Part shown: piece by piece, positions 1 through 8,671 of the stretch
Position numbering within the stretch: the first letter of the stretch is position 1
Layout: every line of letters begins with the position of its first letter
Assembly (NCBI GenBank): GCA_016218155.1
Contig: JACREQ010000011.1
Span: forward strand, 109,103 to 173,102
Origin: Bacteroidia bacterium
GTDB taxonomy: Bacteria > Bacteroidota > Bacteroidia > Bacteroidales > GWA2-32-17
Direction of reading: 5' to 3'
DNA: 64,000 nt
Program-made: the position numbers and the translations under genes
Notes under the pieces: model-generated
Seen by the model: the letters and a program-made list of their open reading frames with translations, nothing else
Told to the model about the DNA's origin: nothing
Database searches by the model: none

Positions 1-897
1 CGGAAATATTGTAATTTTCTCAGAAGGAATTTCAGGGATTGAGAATAGTGCAGGAACAACAACATCCATACAGAAAGTATCCTTGCAGGCATTTCCATCT
101 GTCATTATTGAAGTTAAATACATGCAAACAACATACACTCCTGGAGCAGGATATAAATGTGAAGGATTTTGCAGGGTTGATGAGTTATTTCCACCTGATG
201 GAGGATCACCAAAATCCCATAAATAGCTTAATATATCTCCGGGATTAGAAGTTGACAAATCAGAAAATGTAACATTATATCCTGGTCCAACTGTATAGCT
301 GAAGTTAGCATTTACATTGTTGCAGCTTGGAGCACACAAATGATGTGTCAGACAAAGATTATCAACTCTTACATCGGTACCTACAACACCAATTGTTTCG
401 TTAACAATAACAAAGTCGGTAAAATTACCGGTGGCTGTAAAAACTGCCGGACAATTTGTATATGGCACAAAGCCATTAGTTGCTGAAATTACATCTATTA
501 TCTGTGCCTGACCCGGTGAAAAGGAACCAGATAATAATTGAGCTACAGTTATACCGGGAGTTATAGCAGCAATTGTTAGTTTTGTATTAAATAATGAACC
601 TGTAAAAGGAAATTCAACACAATAACAAAGGCTGTAACACGAATCTCGTGTAAATGAAACAGGTTGTATAACTCCGCAACTACTATTGTTTGTAGCTTGC
701 ATTATTAGTGCTGTATCAATACAGCCGTTTTGAAAATTTAATACAAATGCAGTTGTAACCTGACCATATTGTGACCAGGAGGTCATGTTTGAAGAAAACT
801 GTGGGTTTGAAATTTGATTTCCCGGACAGGTAGATTGTGCGCTTGTTATTAAAATATTAAATAACAGCACTATTACAAGAGTAGATATTTTTTTCAT
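1..897 (-). CDS. T9SS-secreted PKD-domain protein (3' end cut by window edge)
   Basis: This is an open frame on the minus strand that starts at the ATG read from 895-897 and runs off the left edge, so about 299 residues are visible. The N-terminus (MKKISTLVIVLLFNILITSAQ) is a clear signal peptide. A cysteine-rich region follows, then a PKD domain with the motif YLWDFGDPP (about residues 226-234), and finally ITIFP at the very edge, which is how T9SS type-A C-terminal sorting domains begin. I infer an extracellular or surface-attached protein exported by T9SS. Its ligand or enzymatic role is not recognisable; only the last 70 or so residues (the sorting domain) should be missing. Confidence 0.8.
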   Translation of the reverse strand, partial: MKKISTLVIVLLFNILITSAQSTCPGNQISNPQFSSNMTSWSQYGQVTTAFVLNFQNGCIDTALIMQATNNSSCGVIQPVSFTRDSCYSLCYCVEFPFTGSLFNTKLTIAAITPGITVAQLLSGSFSPGQAQIIDVISATNGFVPYTNCPAVFTATGNFTDFVIVNETIGVVGTDVRVDNLCLTHHLCAPSCNNVNANFSYTVGPGYNVTFSDLSTSNPGDILSYLWDFGDPPSGGNNSSTLQNPSHLYPAPGVYVVCMYLTSIMTDGNACKDTFCMDVVVPALFSIPEIPSEKITIFP

Positions 898-1072
898 AAT
901 TACTTTTTTATATAAATTTACGATATGAGAAAGGCGAAAGCTAATTATTTAGAATAATTCTAAATAAAAATAACTTTTTTTAACATTTTATAAATGGGCA
1001 ATGTTTTGAAAATATGTAAGTGTCGGAAAATTAGAGTATTTTATAAGAGTGTGATTTTGTAAAAGGCCTTTT

Positions 1073-1708
1073 TCATTTTTTTACAGTAACTCTTTTAATT
1101 CCTAAATATTCATAAAGACTAGGATCAACTGCAATGTTGTTTTTGTTTTTAATATTTTTAATCACGTTAAAATCGTGATCTTTAAAAAATGGGTCATTAA
1201 ATAATGAGTTTATATTCTGCCCTGCATAAAATATCTTACCAACATAATGAGAACATTCGTATTTGTTGTTAAGCTTTTTTCTTGACAAACTGTAATTCAT
1301 TAAAGAATTAAACAGAGTAGAATAACCGATACAATTTGCTTTACCAGTTTTAATAATAGTAGGAGGGTCGGAGGAGCATTTGTCGAAAGTGAAATTTAAA
1401 ATATTCTTAGTTTGTTCCAGATTAAAATCAATTATTTCATTTATTTCAGCATCTTTATTTTGGTCAAGCCATATGTCTATAATAGTTTTTAGTGAATCGT
1501 TTTTTAATTTGTCAGTTTTTCTGGTTTTTATAATTGAATAGCTTAATAATGGGTATTTAATAGGGGATTCATCATTTGTTTTTATCTCACTATTTTTGTT
1601 GTCTTTTTGTTTATTCTTGTCAGCTTTGTTATCCTCACTGCATGAAAATAGTATCAAAATAAAAATATTTAGTAGAAGTAAAAGGTATTTGTTTTTTAAA
1701 TAAAGCAT
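1073..1708 (-). CDS. Lipoprotein with transglutaminase-like core
   Basis: A 211-residue protein with a lipoprotein signal peptide (lipobox LFSC, lipidated Cys23) and a Lys/Asn/Asp-rich linker. Residues 123-200 fit the transglutaminase-like Cys-His-Asp arrangement: NCIGYSTLF (Cys126), HDFNVI (His178) and AVDPS (Asp195), the last corresponding to the usual 'vDpT' strand. That suggests a papain-like fold used for peptide or crosslink hydrolysis in the periplasm or at the outer membrane. The family assignment rests on motif spacing only. It is the last gene of a three-gene minus-strand run with gaps of 15 and 10 bp behind the GyrI-like and phosphatase genes. No substrate can be named. Confidence 0.6.
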   Translation of the reverse strand: MLYLKNKYLLLLLNIFILILFSCSEDNKADKNKQKDNKNSEIKTNDESPIKYPLLSYSIIKTRKTDKLKNDSLKTIIDIWLDQNKDAEINEIIDFNLEQTKNILNFTFDKCSSDPPTIIKTGKANCIGYSTLFNSLMNYSLSRKKLNNKYECSHYVGKIFYAGQNINSLFNDPFFKDHDFNVIKNIKNKNNIAVDPSLYEYLGIKRVTVKK

Positions 1709-1723
1709 TTGACATTAAATAAT

Positions 1724-2209
1724 TTATTCTTTTTTCTTAATTGGTATCCAAATTTCCTCTTCAGAATCAGGGTCTTCGTTTTTATATTTTTCACCTAAAA
1801 TCTCAAAATGTGGTCTGTTATCAAGTATGTATTCTGAATTTGGCAGCCATGTACCAAAAATATATTGAAATGTTTTGGGACCTGTATTTGCAGCACCTTT
1901 GTGAATAAATACAGCATAAAGTCCCCCCGGTAATGCATAAGTCTCCATTTTGTCAGGTATAATGTTAAATTCAGAAACTTCTATTGCTGCCCATTTTTCA
2001 AATTGTTTGTGAATGTCAAAATTTGTAAAATCGAAAGACTTATCATAAACCTGCATTGATATTAATTCATTATTTACGTTGTTTTTAATTTCTTTACGTC
2101 TAGGCATAAAACCACTCCAAAGTTCAAAGGTTTTATTTTCGGCAAATGACATAGTAATATGTTTGCCAATTAACTTTTTTTCTGAAATAATATTTATTGT
2201 AGGTAACAT
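1724..2209 (-). CDS. GyrI-like small-molecule-binding domain protein
   Basis: A 161-residue stand-alone effector-binding domain of the GyrI-like/AraC-effector family. The strand pattern and motifs PGGLYAVFIHKG, YIFGTWLPNSEY, RPHFEILGEKY and a final EEIWIPIK are typical of the family. There is no DNA-binding domain and no signal peptide, so it is probably a cytoplasmic binder or hydrolase of small hydrophobic or cationic compounds rather than a transcription factor. It lies between the phosphatase lipoprotein (10 bp upstream) and the transglutaminase-like lipoprotein (15 bp downstream) and is probably co-transcribed with both. Confidence 0.8.
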   Translation of the reverse strand: MLPTINIISEKKLIGKHITMSFAENKTFELWSGFMPRRKEIKNNVNNELISMQVYDKSFDFTNFDIHKQFEKWAAIEVSEFNIIPDKMETYALPGGLYAVFIHKGAANTGPKTFQYIFGTWLPNSEYILDNRPHFEILGEKYKNEDPDSEEEIWIPIKKKE

Positions 2210-2219
2210 ATTGCAGATT

Positions 2220-2783
2220 TTACTTATTAATATCCTGTTTTATTTTTTCAATGTCAATACTATTAAGCAATTCTAAGATATTTGGAAACCATTTTTCGTG
2301 GTATCCAAATCCTCCTTCCAGAAATTCTTTTATAGCTGCTTCTTTTGTCCAGCCACAATTCGTCATTCGATATACTGCAGCTATACATCCAGTTCTGTCT
2401 GATCCGTGTAAACAATGAATTAATGCCGGTTTTTTAGAATTGTTTATTGCTTTCATGCTTGTTACAATGTCTTCATAAGATATTGTCCATGTGTTAATTT
2501 GGATATGCTTCAATTCAAGTTTTGTGTACTTTGCTTCGCATTTATCAGTTTTTTTATCTCTTAGATTTATGATTGTTTTTATTCCGACACTTTCAAGATA
2601 TTTCATGCCCTTTCTGTCTGGTTGTTCAGATCGGTATAAATTATCATCAATCTTGTATAAATTGTTAAGTTCTTTTGTTTCTATTTTATTAGCCCAATCT
2701 GGTAAATTGTTATTAATGCTAATATTTGTAGTTTTACAGCCTGTTATTAAAATTAAAAGGGTATAAATTAAATATTTTTTCAT
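2220..2783 (-). CDS. Dual-specificity (tyrosine) phosphatase lipoprotein
   Basis: A 187-residue protein with a lipoprotein signal (MKKYLIYTLLILITGC, Cys16) and a cysteine-phosphatase domain. The catalytic loop HCLHGSDRTG (His123, Cys124, Arg130) is a perfect HCX5R(T) signature. It is preceded by 'LYRSEQPD...YLESVGIKTIINLRD', the usual N-terminal part of dual-specificity phosphatases of the DSP/Siw14 type. The signal peptide implies it acts outside the cytoplasm, so soluble phosphate esters or phospho-lipids are as likely as phosphoproteins. It is the first gene of the three-gene minus-strand run. Confidence 0.85.
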   Translation of the reverse strand: MKKYLIYTLLILITGCKTTNISINNNLPDWANKIETKELNNLYKIDDNLYRSEQPDRKGMKYLESVGIKTIINLRDKKTDKCEAKYTKLELKHIQINTWTISYEDIVTSMKAINNSKKPALIHCLHGSDRTGCIAAVYRMTNCGWTKEAAIKEFLEGGFGYHEKWFPNILELLNSIDIEKIKQDINK

Positions 2784-2917
2784 TTGTAATTTGCAAATAA
2801 TTACGATTGTAATTCTTAATCAAAATTAAGAATAATGATGAAATAAAGCAAAATAGCATTAAAAAAATCGATAAAAATTTATTAGTTATAATGTAAATAT
2901 TTCATTTAAACAATTTA

Positions 2918-2925
2918 TATATTTG
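2918..2925 (+). promoter_or_regulatory. -7 element (TAnnTTTG) for the M28 peptidase gene
   Basis: TATATTTG matches the Bacteroidota primary-sigma -7 consensus and lies 34 bp before the ATG at 2960. No good TTTG -33 box is present at 19-20 bp, so the assignment rests on the -7 box alone. Confidence 0.4.
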
Positions 2926-2959
2926 ATGTAAGTTTTAATTAAAATAATATTATTGTAAG

Positions 2960-3898
2960 ATGTATCATATAAGTATGTTAAAGTTCTTAAAATATATTTT
3001 TTGTTTATTTGTTTTTATATATAGCTTTAATTGTTCTTTTGCCGAAAACGTAGATACTTTGCGTATAAAATCTGACTTAAAAGCAATAGTAGAAACAAAA
3101 GATGCCAGAAACTATGTAAATCTTGAGGTACTTAATCAGGTTGCAGATTATATTAAAACTGAATTTCTAAAAACAAGTACCAGGGTAGAAGTTCAAGAGT
3201 TTCAGGTTGAGGGTGGTAATACTTATAAAAATATTATTTGTTCATTTGGTCCAGAGGATGCTCCCAGAACAATAATTGGTGCGCATTACGATGTGTGTGG
3301 AAACCAAAAAGGTGCCGATGATAATGCAACAGGTATTGTAGGTTTATTAGAAATTGCCAGAAATTTAAAAGGTGTTGAATTAAAAAATAGAATTGATCTT
3401 GTAGCGTATTCTCTAGAAGAGCCTCCATTCTTTAAAACAGAATCAATGGGAAGTTATATACATGCCAAATCTTTACATGATAAAAAAGTTATTGTGAAAG
3501 GTATGATATGCCTTGAAATGATTGGGTATTTTTCCGATATTAAGAAATCCCAGAATTATCCTGTTGGATTTTTGAAGATATTTTATGGAAATAAAGGGAA
3601 TTACATAACTGTTGTTAAGAAATTCTGCAGTGGTTCGTTTACAAGGAAATTTAATAGAAAATTTAAACACCAGAATATAGTAAGAACTAAAACATTTACA
3701 GGTCCAAAGTTTTTGCCAGGTGTTGATTTTTCGGATCATTTAAACTATTGGATATTTGGTTATAGTGCGTTAATGATTACCGATACTGCATTCTATAGAA
3801 ATTTAAATTACCATACCAAAGCTGATACTATTGAAAAGCTAGATATAAAGCGAATGTCGTTAGTTATTGAATCTGTATTAAAAGTATTAACCTTATAA
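2960..3898 (+). CDS. Secreted M28-family metallopeptidase
   Basis: A 312-residue protein with an N-terminal hydrophobic export signal (residues about 8-28, ending near SFAEN) and one M28 peptidase domain. Zinc-site motifs are visible: GAHYD (His109, Asp111), GADDNATG (Asp120/Asp121), SLEEPPF (Glu153/Glu154, general base and ligand) and a late NYHTKADT with the final His. Families of this type are di-zinc aminopeptidases; a glutaminyl-cyclase-like activity is a second possibility in Bacteroidota. The start could be the Met at residue 6 (position 2975), which gives a more typical signal peptide. It is a single-gene unit, convergent with the downstream PHP gene. Confidence 0.85.
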   Translation: MYHISMLKFLKYIFCLFVFIYSFNCSFAENVDTLRIKSDLKAIVETKDARNYVNLEVLNQVADYIKTEFLKTSTRVEVQEFQVEGGNTYKNIICSFGPEDAPRTIIGAHYDVCGNQKGADDNATGIVGLLEIARNLKGVELKNRIDLVAYSLEEPPFFKTESMGSYIHAKSLHDKKVIVKGMICLEMIGYFSDIKKSQNYPVGFLKIFYGNKGNYITVVKKFCSGSFTRKFNRKFKHQNIVRTKTFTGPKFLPGVDFSDHLNYWIFGYSALMITDTAFYRNLNYHTKADTIEKLDIKRMSLVIESVLKVLTL

Positions 3899-3924
3899 TG
3901 CTTTTTTGCGTAGATGCTGAATTG

Positions 3925-5214
3925 TTATTTTGAAACTATTAGCTTTTTTGTGAAGATTTGTTTATCTATAACAATATTTACAATATAAACTCCGGTGATA
4001 AAATATTTTGAATTTACATTAAATTGCTTTTTAGCTGAATCTTCATAAACCAGATTACCTAAAACATCATAAATCATTACGTGGCTGTCTTTATTGCCGG
4101 TGTTTATAACAAAGAAATCGCTTGTCGGATTTGGAAATATATTAATGTCATTATCATGTAATGTTATTGAATTATTTAAAATAGTTCCTGTAACATAAAC
4201 CGGTGCAGACCATAAGTAATCATTATCTGCCTGTAATGCCCGAATAAATACCCATTCATCATTAGTCAGATTTAAATTAAAAGTTGTATCGATATTTCCA
4301 TTATGTGTGCCAAGATTCATTATTACACCGTTTTTTGTAACTAATTCGATTGAAGACCATGATTCATTATCCATATCAGATAAGTTCAAGTGAAGCGCCA
4401 TAGAGGGTTGAATTTGTTGTTGGCTACCCATTGGCACTCCGTTTAAATCTATCCATATTTTAGCATTTTTATCCATTGTTGCAAAGGTTCTTCCTGCGCT
4501 TATTGCTTCAAACAAAGAATTTCTTGAAAGAGTTGTAGCCCATATTCCTGCTCTGCCATCATTTTTTGTTCCCCAATCTGCAGAATGATTATCCTGATTC
4601 CATACCGGTGATAAATGCCACCCTTTTCTTAGTGCAAATTCATACCAGTCTGTAGCTTGTTGTACGTTTTGAAACTCTACTATAGGGAAGGCAATATCTG
4701 TTGTAGTGTTAAGGTATTCAAAGTCGTTCCAGTTTGTGAAATATGCTTCGTCTCCGGGATGATTAAATTGTGCGAGGGCAGGAGAATTATTAAGAATCCA
4801 GTTAATAAAAGCAGGAAAGTCTTCATAATACCATAATGCAGTAATGTCATTAATAATATTTGTTGTATTTAAAACGTTTACATGCCCGTGTAGTGGAGAT
4901 CCCCATTCCCATCCGGCAATAGCTACAAAAGTTCCGTTTACTGTTGCATTGTCAGCTTCATTTTTATTGTAATACCATTCTAGAAAATCAATTTGCTCTA
5001 CATGGTCTGATACAGCTAAGAAATCAAGTCCTGCTGTATATCTTGCATAATTATAAGCATCCTGTGGCTCATTCATGCCATCTGAATTGGATGTGTGAGA
5101 ATGAAGATTGCCATAGTAAGATTGAAATATTCCTTGGGCAATCGTTTTCAAAGGGAATAAGTATATTATGAACAAAGCGAATAGTATACGATTTGTAAAT
5201 AATTTTTTAAACAT
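3925..5214 (-). CDS. T9SS-secreted PHP-domain metallohydrolase (CehA/McbA-like)
   Basis: A 429-residue protein. The signal peptide (1-27) is followed by a PHP-type domain: GNLHSHTSNSDG (His38, His40, Asp45), VSDHVEQ (Asp70, His71), FNHPGDE and QDNHSADWG supply the metal-binding histidines and aspartates. The arrangement resembles secreted CehA/McbA-family phosphoesterases. A beta-sandwich linker follows, and the protein ends in a T9SS type-A sorting domain (INIFPNPTSDFF about residue 355, ending KKLIVSK). It is therefore predicted to be a surface-exposed or released hydrolase. The natural substrate is unknown; a phosphodiester or phosphonate is a family-based guess. Confidence 0.8.
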   Translation of the reverse strand: MFKKLFTNRILFALFIIYLFPLKTIAQGIFQSYYGNLHSHTSNSDGMNEPQDAYNYARYTAGLDFLAVSDHVEQIDFLEWYYNKNEADNATVNGTFVAIAGWEWGSPLHGHVNVLNTTNIINDITALWYYEDFPAFINWILNNSPALAQFNHPGDEAYFTNWNDFEYLNTTTDIAFPIVEFQNVQQATDWYEFALRKGWHLSPVWNQDNHSADWGTKNDGRAGIWATTLSRNSLFEAISAGRTFATMDKNAKIWIDLNGVPMGSQQQIQPSMALHLNLSDMDNESWSSIELVTKNGVIMNLGTHNGNIDTTFNLNLTNDEWVFIRALQADNDYLWSAPVYVTGTILNNSITLHDNDINIFPNPTSDFFVINTGNKDSHVMIYDVLGNLVYEDSAKKQFNVNSKYFITGVYIVNIVIDKQIFTKKLIVSK

Positions 5215-5347
5215 AATATTCTAATTTTAAAGTTTAAAAAATAAGTTATAGTGAATGTAACTTTTTGATTTAGCTAATTTAAAGAAATAATATCAATTAT
5301 GCCAATTTATTTTTGTTTAGTAATATTTTAAAAAAATTTATTTGTTA

Positions 5348-6718
5348 TCAATTTCTTTTTAAATAATTTCCTTTTCTTTTATTTTTAATATATTTTCCTT
5401 TTTCTATAGCAATTTCACCATTTATGATAACATATTCTGCTTTGCCTTTTGTTTGCATTCCTTCAAATATATTTGAGTCGCAGTTTTGATGATGGGTTTT
5501 TGCAGATATTGTTGATTCTGTTTTTGGATTCCATATTACAATGTCGGCATCGGAACCAACAGTAATTTCACCTTTCTGAGGATAAATGCCGAATATTTTA
5601 GCCGGATTAGTTGAAGTGATTTCTACAAATTTGTTTATAGAAATTTTATTTTCTAGTACTCCATAAGTGTACAGCAATTCAAGTCTATGTTCAATTCCAC
5701 CTGCACCATTGGGGATTTTCGTAAAATCACTTTCCCCTTTATCCTTTTGCCCTTTTGTATTAAACGGACAATGATCGGTGGCTATAAACTGTATAGTGTT
5801 ATTATTTATTGCTTCCCATAATTTAACTTGGTCTTGTTTTGATCGTATGGGTGGACTTATTACATATTTTAGTGAATCTGGCAACATATTCTCATATACT
5901 GAATCATCAAGTAATAAGTATTGGGGGCAGGTTTCAGAAAATACCTTTTGTCCGCTGATCTGTGCCTGCTCTATTATTTCAACAGATTCTTTAGCAGATG
6001 TGTGGACTATATATACAGTGCATCCTGTTTCTTTTGCTATTTGTACAACTTGCTTTACTGATTCTGCTTCAACACTTGCAGGACGAGATAGTGCGTGATA
6101 TTTTGGTGTTGTTTTTCCTTCAGTTATATATTTATTTTGCAACTTTATTATTTCATCTCCCATTTCGCAATGAACGGTAATTATTAATTCATTCGCGGCA
6201 GCTACTTGCATTATGTTGCGTAATTCTTCAGCTTCAATGCCAATAGTTCCTTTGTAGGCCATATATGTCTTAAATGAGCTTATTCCATAATCTATTAAGC
6301 AGGTTACCATTTCTATTGCTGTATCTTTATTCCAAGATGTTATTCCCATGTGAAAACCATAATCTATGAGAGAGTTTTTAGCATCTTTTAATCTGTTGTT
6401 AAAAGCAGATATTAATGATTCATTTTTGGAAGGTGTTACAAAATCAATTACAGTGGTTGTTCCACCATAAATTGCGGCAATACTGCCGGTCTTGAAATTG
6501 TCAGATGAAGGACCTGATGGAGTAGGTAGGTCAAGGTGAACATGAGCATCAACTCCACCTGGAAAAATATATTTATCAGTTGCGTCAATTATAGTAGTAT
6601 CCTTTTTAACTATAAGATTATTTCCAATAGCTTCAATAATGTTTTCGGTAATTAAGATGTCTGCGACTTCTGTTTTTGTCGAAGTTACTACTGTTCCGTT
6701 TTTAATCAGTATATTCAT
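5348..6718 (-). CDS. hydA: Dihydropyrimidinase / D-hydantoinase
   Basis: A 456-residue cyclic amidohydrolase. Metal ligands and fold markers are all visible: GGVDAHVHLD (His59, His61), SSFKTYMAYKG (Lys150, the carboxylated bridging lysine), TVHCE (His183), YIVHTS (His239) and IATDHCPF (Asp315). Length matches hydantoinases. It is the last gene of the six-gene minus-strand operon headed by the PLP enzymes and XDH, in the position occupied by hyuA in enterobacterial xdh-ygfK-ssnA clusters. There, hydrolysis of a cyclic ureide from purine breakdown is the expected role. The exact substrate cannot be read from sequence. Confidence 0.9.
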   Translation of the reverse strand: MNILIKNGTVVTSTKTEVADILITENIIEAIGNNLIVKKDTTIIDATDKYIFPGGVDAHVHLDLPTPSGPSSDNFKTGSIAAIYGGTTTVIDFVTPSKNESLISAFNNRLKDAKNSLIDYGFHMGITSWNKDTAIEMVTCLIDYGISSFKTYMAYKGTIGIEAEELRNIMQVAAANELIITVHCEMGDEIIKLQNKYITEGKTTPKYHALSRPASVEAESVKQVVQIAKETGCTVYIVHTSAKESVEIIEQAQISGQKVFSETCPQYLLLDDSVYENMLPDSLKYVISPPIRSKQDQVKLWEAINNNTIQFIATDHCPFNTKGQKDKGESDFTKIPNGAGGIEHRLELLYTYGVLENKISINKFVEITSTNPAKIFGIYPQKGEITVGSDADIVIWNPKTESTISAKTHHQNCDSNIFEGMQTKGKAEYVIINGEIAIEKGKYIKNKRKGNYLKRN

Positions 6719-6740
6719 ATATTAAAAATAATTTGCAGAA

Positions 6741-7364
6741 CTACTTAAGATTAATTTCATACATTCCATCTGTATTTTCTGTAAAATTAAGCTTTTTAAG
6801 ATATTTTACATACTTGTTGCTTGAAGCAGGTGCTAAAACTTTTGTAAAACCAGCTCCAATAAAGCGATTCTTAACACGATTATAAATGTATTTGCCGTTT
6901 TTAAAATCTCTATATTCAGGAATAACATAATCTAGTCCAACTTTAAGTATGTTGTCATCTTCACGATGAGCAAGGAAAACACCAGCAACTGACATATTTC
7001 TTAAAATGAAAAAGCTTATAGTATTCATTTCTGGTTTGTATGTAAATCCAGGAAAATTCTTTTGAATCTCATCATTATGAAATTCTAAAAACCTTATAAG
7101 ATATCTGTTCTCAGGTCTTAATTCAAGAGTTTCAAATACTTCTTTTTTAGAGTAAATATTGTACAAATAATAAATATCTACACAAACAATAAAACCATTT
7201 AAAATACCAACGGGCAAAGCTCCCATAACAAATCCATAAACTGAAAAAGTTGATGCTCCAACAAGATTAATCCACCTGAATTTAATAATAGAATTCATAG
7301 TCATTGATGCAGCAATGATAACTGATGCAACGTAACCTATTATTTGCAATACTGTTAATTCCAT
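6741..7364 (-). CDS. Membrane protein: YgjV-like N-terminus plus GNAT-like C-terminus
   Basis: A 207-residue protein. Residues 1-72 form about three membrane segments with the pattern FRWINLVGASTFSVYGF and GILNGFIVCVDIYYLYNIY, which resembles the YgjV inner-membrane family. Residues 80-207 look like a GNAT acyltransferase fold: 'VIPEYRDFKNGKYIY' recalls the acetyl-CoA loop region, and 'GFTKVLAPASSNKYVKYLKKLNF' recalls the final strand-helix of GNATs. Both assignments are by eye. It is embedded in the XDH operon (7 bp after ssnA, 22 bp before hydA), so it is probably tied to that pathway. It could be a substrate permease accessory or a membrane-anchored modifying enzyme. Confidence 0.6.
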   Translation of the reverse strand: MELTVLQIIGYVASVIIAASMTMNSIIKFRWINLVGASTFSVYGFVMGALPVGILNGFIVCVDIYYLYNIYSKKEVFETLELRPENRYLIRFLEFHNDEIQKNFPGFTYKPEMNTISFFILRNMSVAGVFLAHREDDNILKVGLDYVIPEYRDFKNGKYIYNRVKNRFIGAGFTKVLAPASSNKYVKYLKKLNFTENTDGMYEINLK

Positions 7365-7371
7365 GTACTGA

Positions 7372-8640
7372 TTATTTTTTCATTTTCTCCCAAAGTTGAA
7401 GCGAAAGTTTTTGTGAGTTATTAAGAATTTCTTGTTCGTTAACTGTTGTTATATTTCTGTCTTTTACAATCAGCTTTCCGTTTGAAATAACATGTTGTAC
7501 ATGTTTTGATTCAATACCAAAAAGAAAATGTCCTAAGAAATTATTCTGATCAAATTTGGTAGTAGAGTCGTAATCAAGTACAACAAGATTATTGTCACCG
7601 TCACCTGAAAAATTATTTGTACTTAAATATTTATGTGCGTTTCTAAAACGATTATAAACTCCAGAATAGTCAATGCTGTCAAAGCCTTGTCCAACATAGA
7701 ATGCTGACTTTGCTGATCGTAACATATCGCTATGCATTCCATCTGTTCCAAGCATAATGTTATTTCCTAAACCTCTTGAGTTAAAATATCCAACATTATT
7801 ATTTAAATTGCTTTCACTATTCTGAACTACCCAAGCATTGGAGTTTTTAATAATATCTTTTTCATTGTCACTTAAATGTAGGCAATGTCCAAGAATTGTT
7901 TTTGAGGAATTTAATCCTCCCGAATTATTTAATCGCTCAACAACTCTTTGATTGTAATTATTTACACAATGTTCTTGATCGTACTTGTCTTCTGCTACAT
8001 GAATGTGAATGCCGGAATTGTATTTATCGGAAATATTTATAGCTGTCTTAAGAGTATCATCAGAAACTGTGAATGATGCGTGTAAGCCAACCAATCCCTG
8101 ATTATGTTTTAAATAATTTTCAGTTTCTTTTAGTCCTTTGTTGGCTATTTCTAATCCATCTCTGTCTGAAATTTCGTAACATAATAAATGTGAAATACCA
8201 ACTTTTTCGAATGCCTTTGCAATAATTTCAAGTGAACCTTCTACCGCATAAGGTGAGGCATGGTGATCAATAACGAATGTTGTTCCATTTTTAGCACAAG
8301 CAATTGCTGTAGTTAATGCACTTGCTTCAATCATTTCTTTATTAAGACATTTATCTAGAGTCCACCAAACATATTGCAAAATTTCATAAAAGTTTTCAGG
8401 ATTCTTTTTAGGTGCACCCATTCCTCTTGCAAGTGCTGAATAAATGTGGTGATGTCCGCATACAAACGATTTTGTGACATATTTGCCTGTGCAATCAATA
8501 ATTTCTTCGGAAGAATTAACTGGTATTTCATTTATGAATTCGAAACCATTATTAATACCAGAAATAACTTTAATGTTTGAGGTTTTAAATTCTAAAGTTT
8601 GCCAATCAATAAATATTGCGTTTTTTAAATAAATTGCCAT
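7372..8640 (-). CDS. ssnA: SsnA-like amidohydrolase
   Basis: A 422-residue amidohydrolase of the guanine deaminase/chlorohydrolase superfamily. Visible sites: VCGHHHIYSALARG (His63-His65), IHIHVAEDKYDQEH, ILGHCLHLS and MLGTDGMHSDM (catalytic Asp). The phrase 'HHIYSALARGMGAP...FYEILQYVWWTLDKCL' is characteristic of the SsnA subgroup encoded beside selenium-dependent molybdenum hydroxylases. It lies 31 bp after the XDH gene and 7 bp before the YgjV/GNAT-like gene. A purine-ring or ureide deaminase/hydrolase step is the likely function; the substrate is an inference from context. Confidence 0.85.
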   Translation of the reverse strand: MAIYLKNAIFIDWQTLEFKTSNIKVISGINNGFEFINEIPVNSSEEIIDCTGKYVTKSFVCGHHHIYSALARGMGAPKKNPENFYEILQYVWWTLDKCLNKEMIEASALTTAIACAKNGTTFVIDHHASPYAVEGSLEIIAKAFEKVGISHLLCYEISDRDGLEIANKGLKETENYLKHNQGLVGLHASFTVSDDTLKTAINISDKYNSGIHIHVAEDKYDQEHCVNNYNQRVVERLNNSGGLNSSKTILGHCLHLSDNEKDIIKNSNAWVVQNSESNLNNNVGYFNSRGLGNNIMLGTDGMHSDMLRSAKSAFYVGQGFDSIDYSGVYNRFRNAHKYLSTNNFSGDGDNNLVVLDYDSTTKFDQNNFLGHFLFGIESKHVQHVISNGKLIVKDRNITTVNEQEILNNSQKLSLQLWEKMKK

Positions 8641-8671
8641 AATTGATTTATTATTGTAAAATGTTATTTTG

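Noticed and set aside
39..248. Plus-strand open frame of 69 codons at the left edge
   Set aside because: It is antisense to the clear PKD/T9SS reading frame on the minus strand and has no recognisable protein features.
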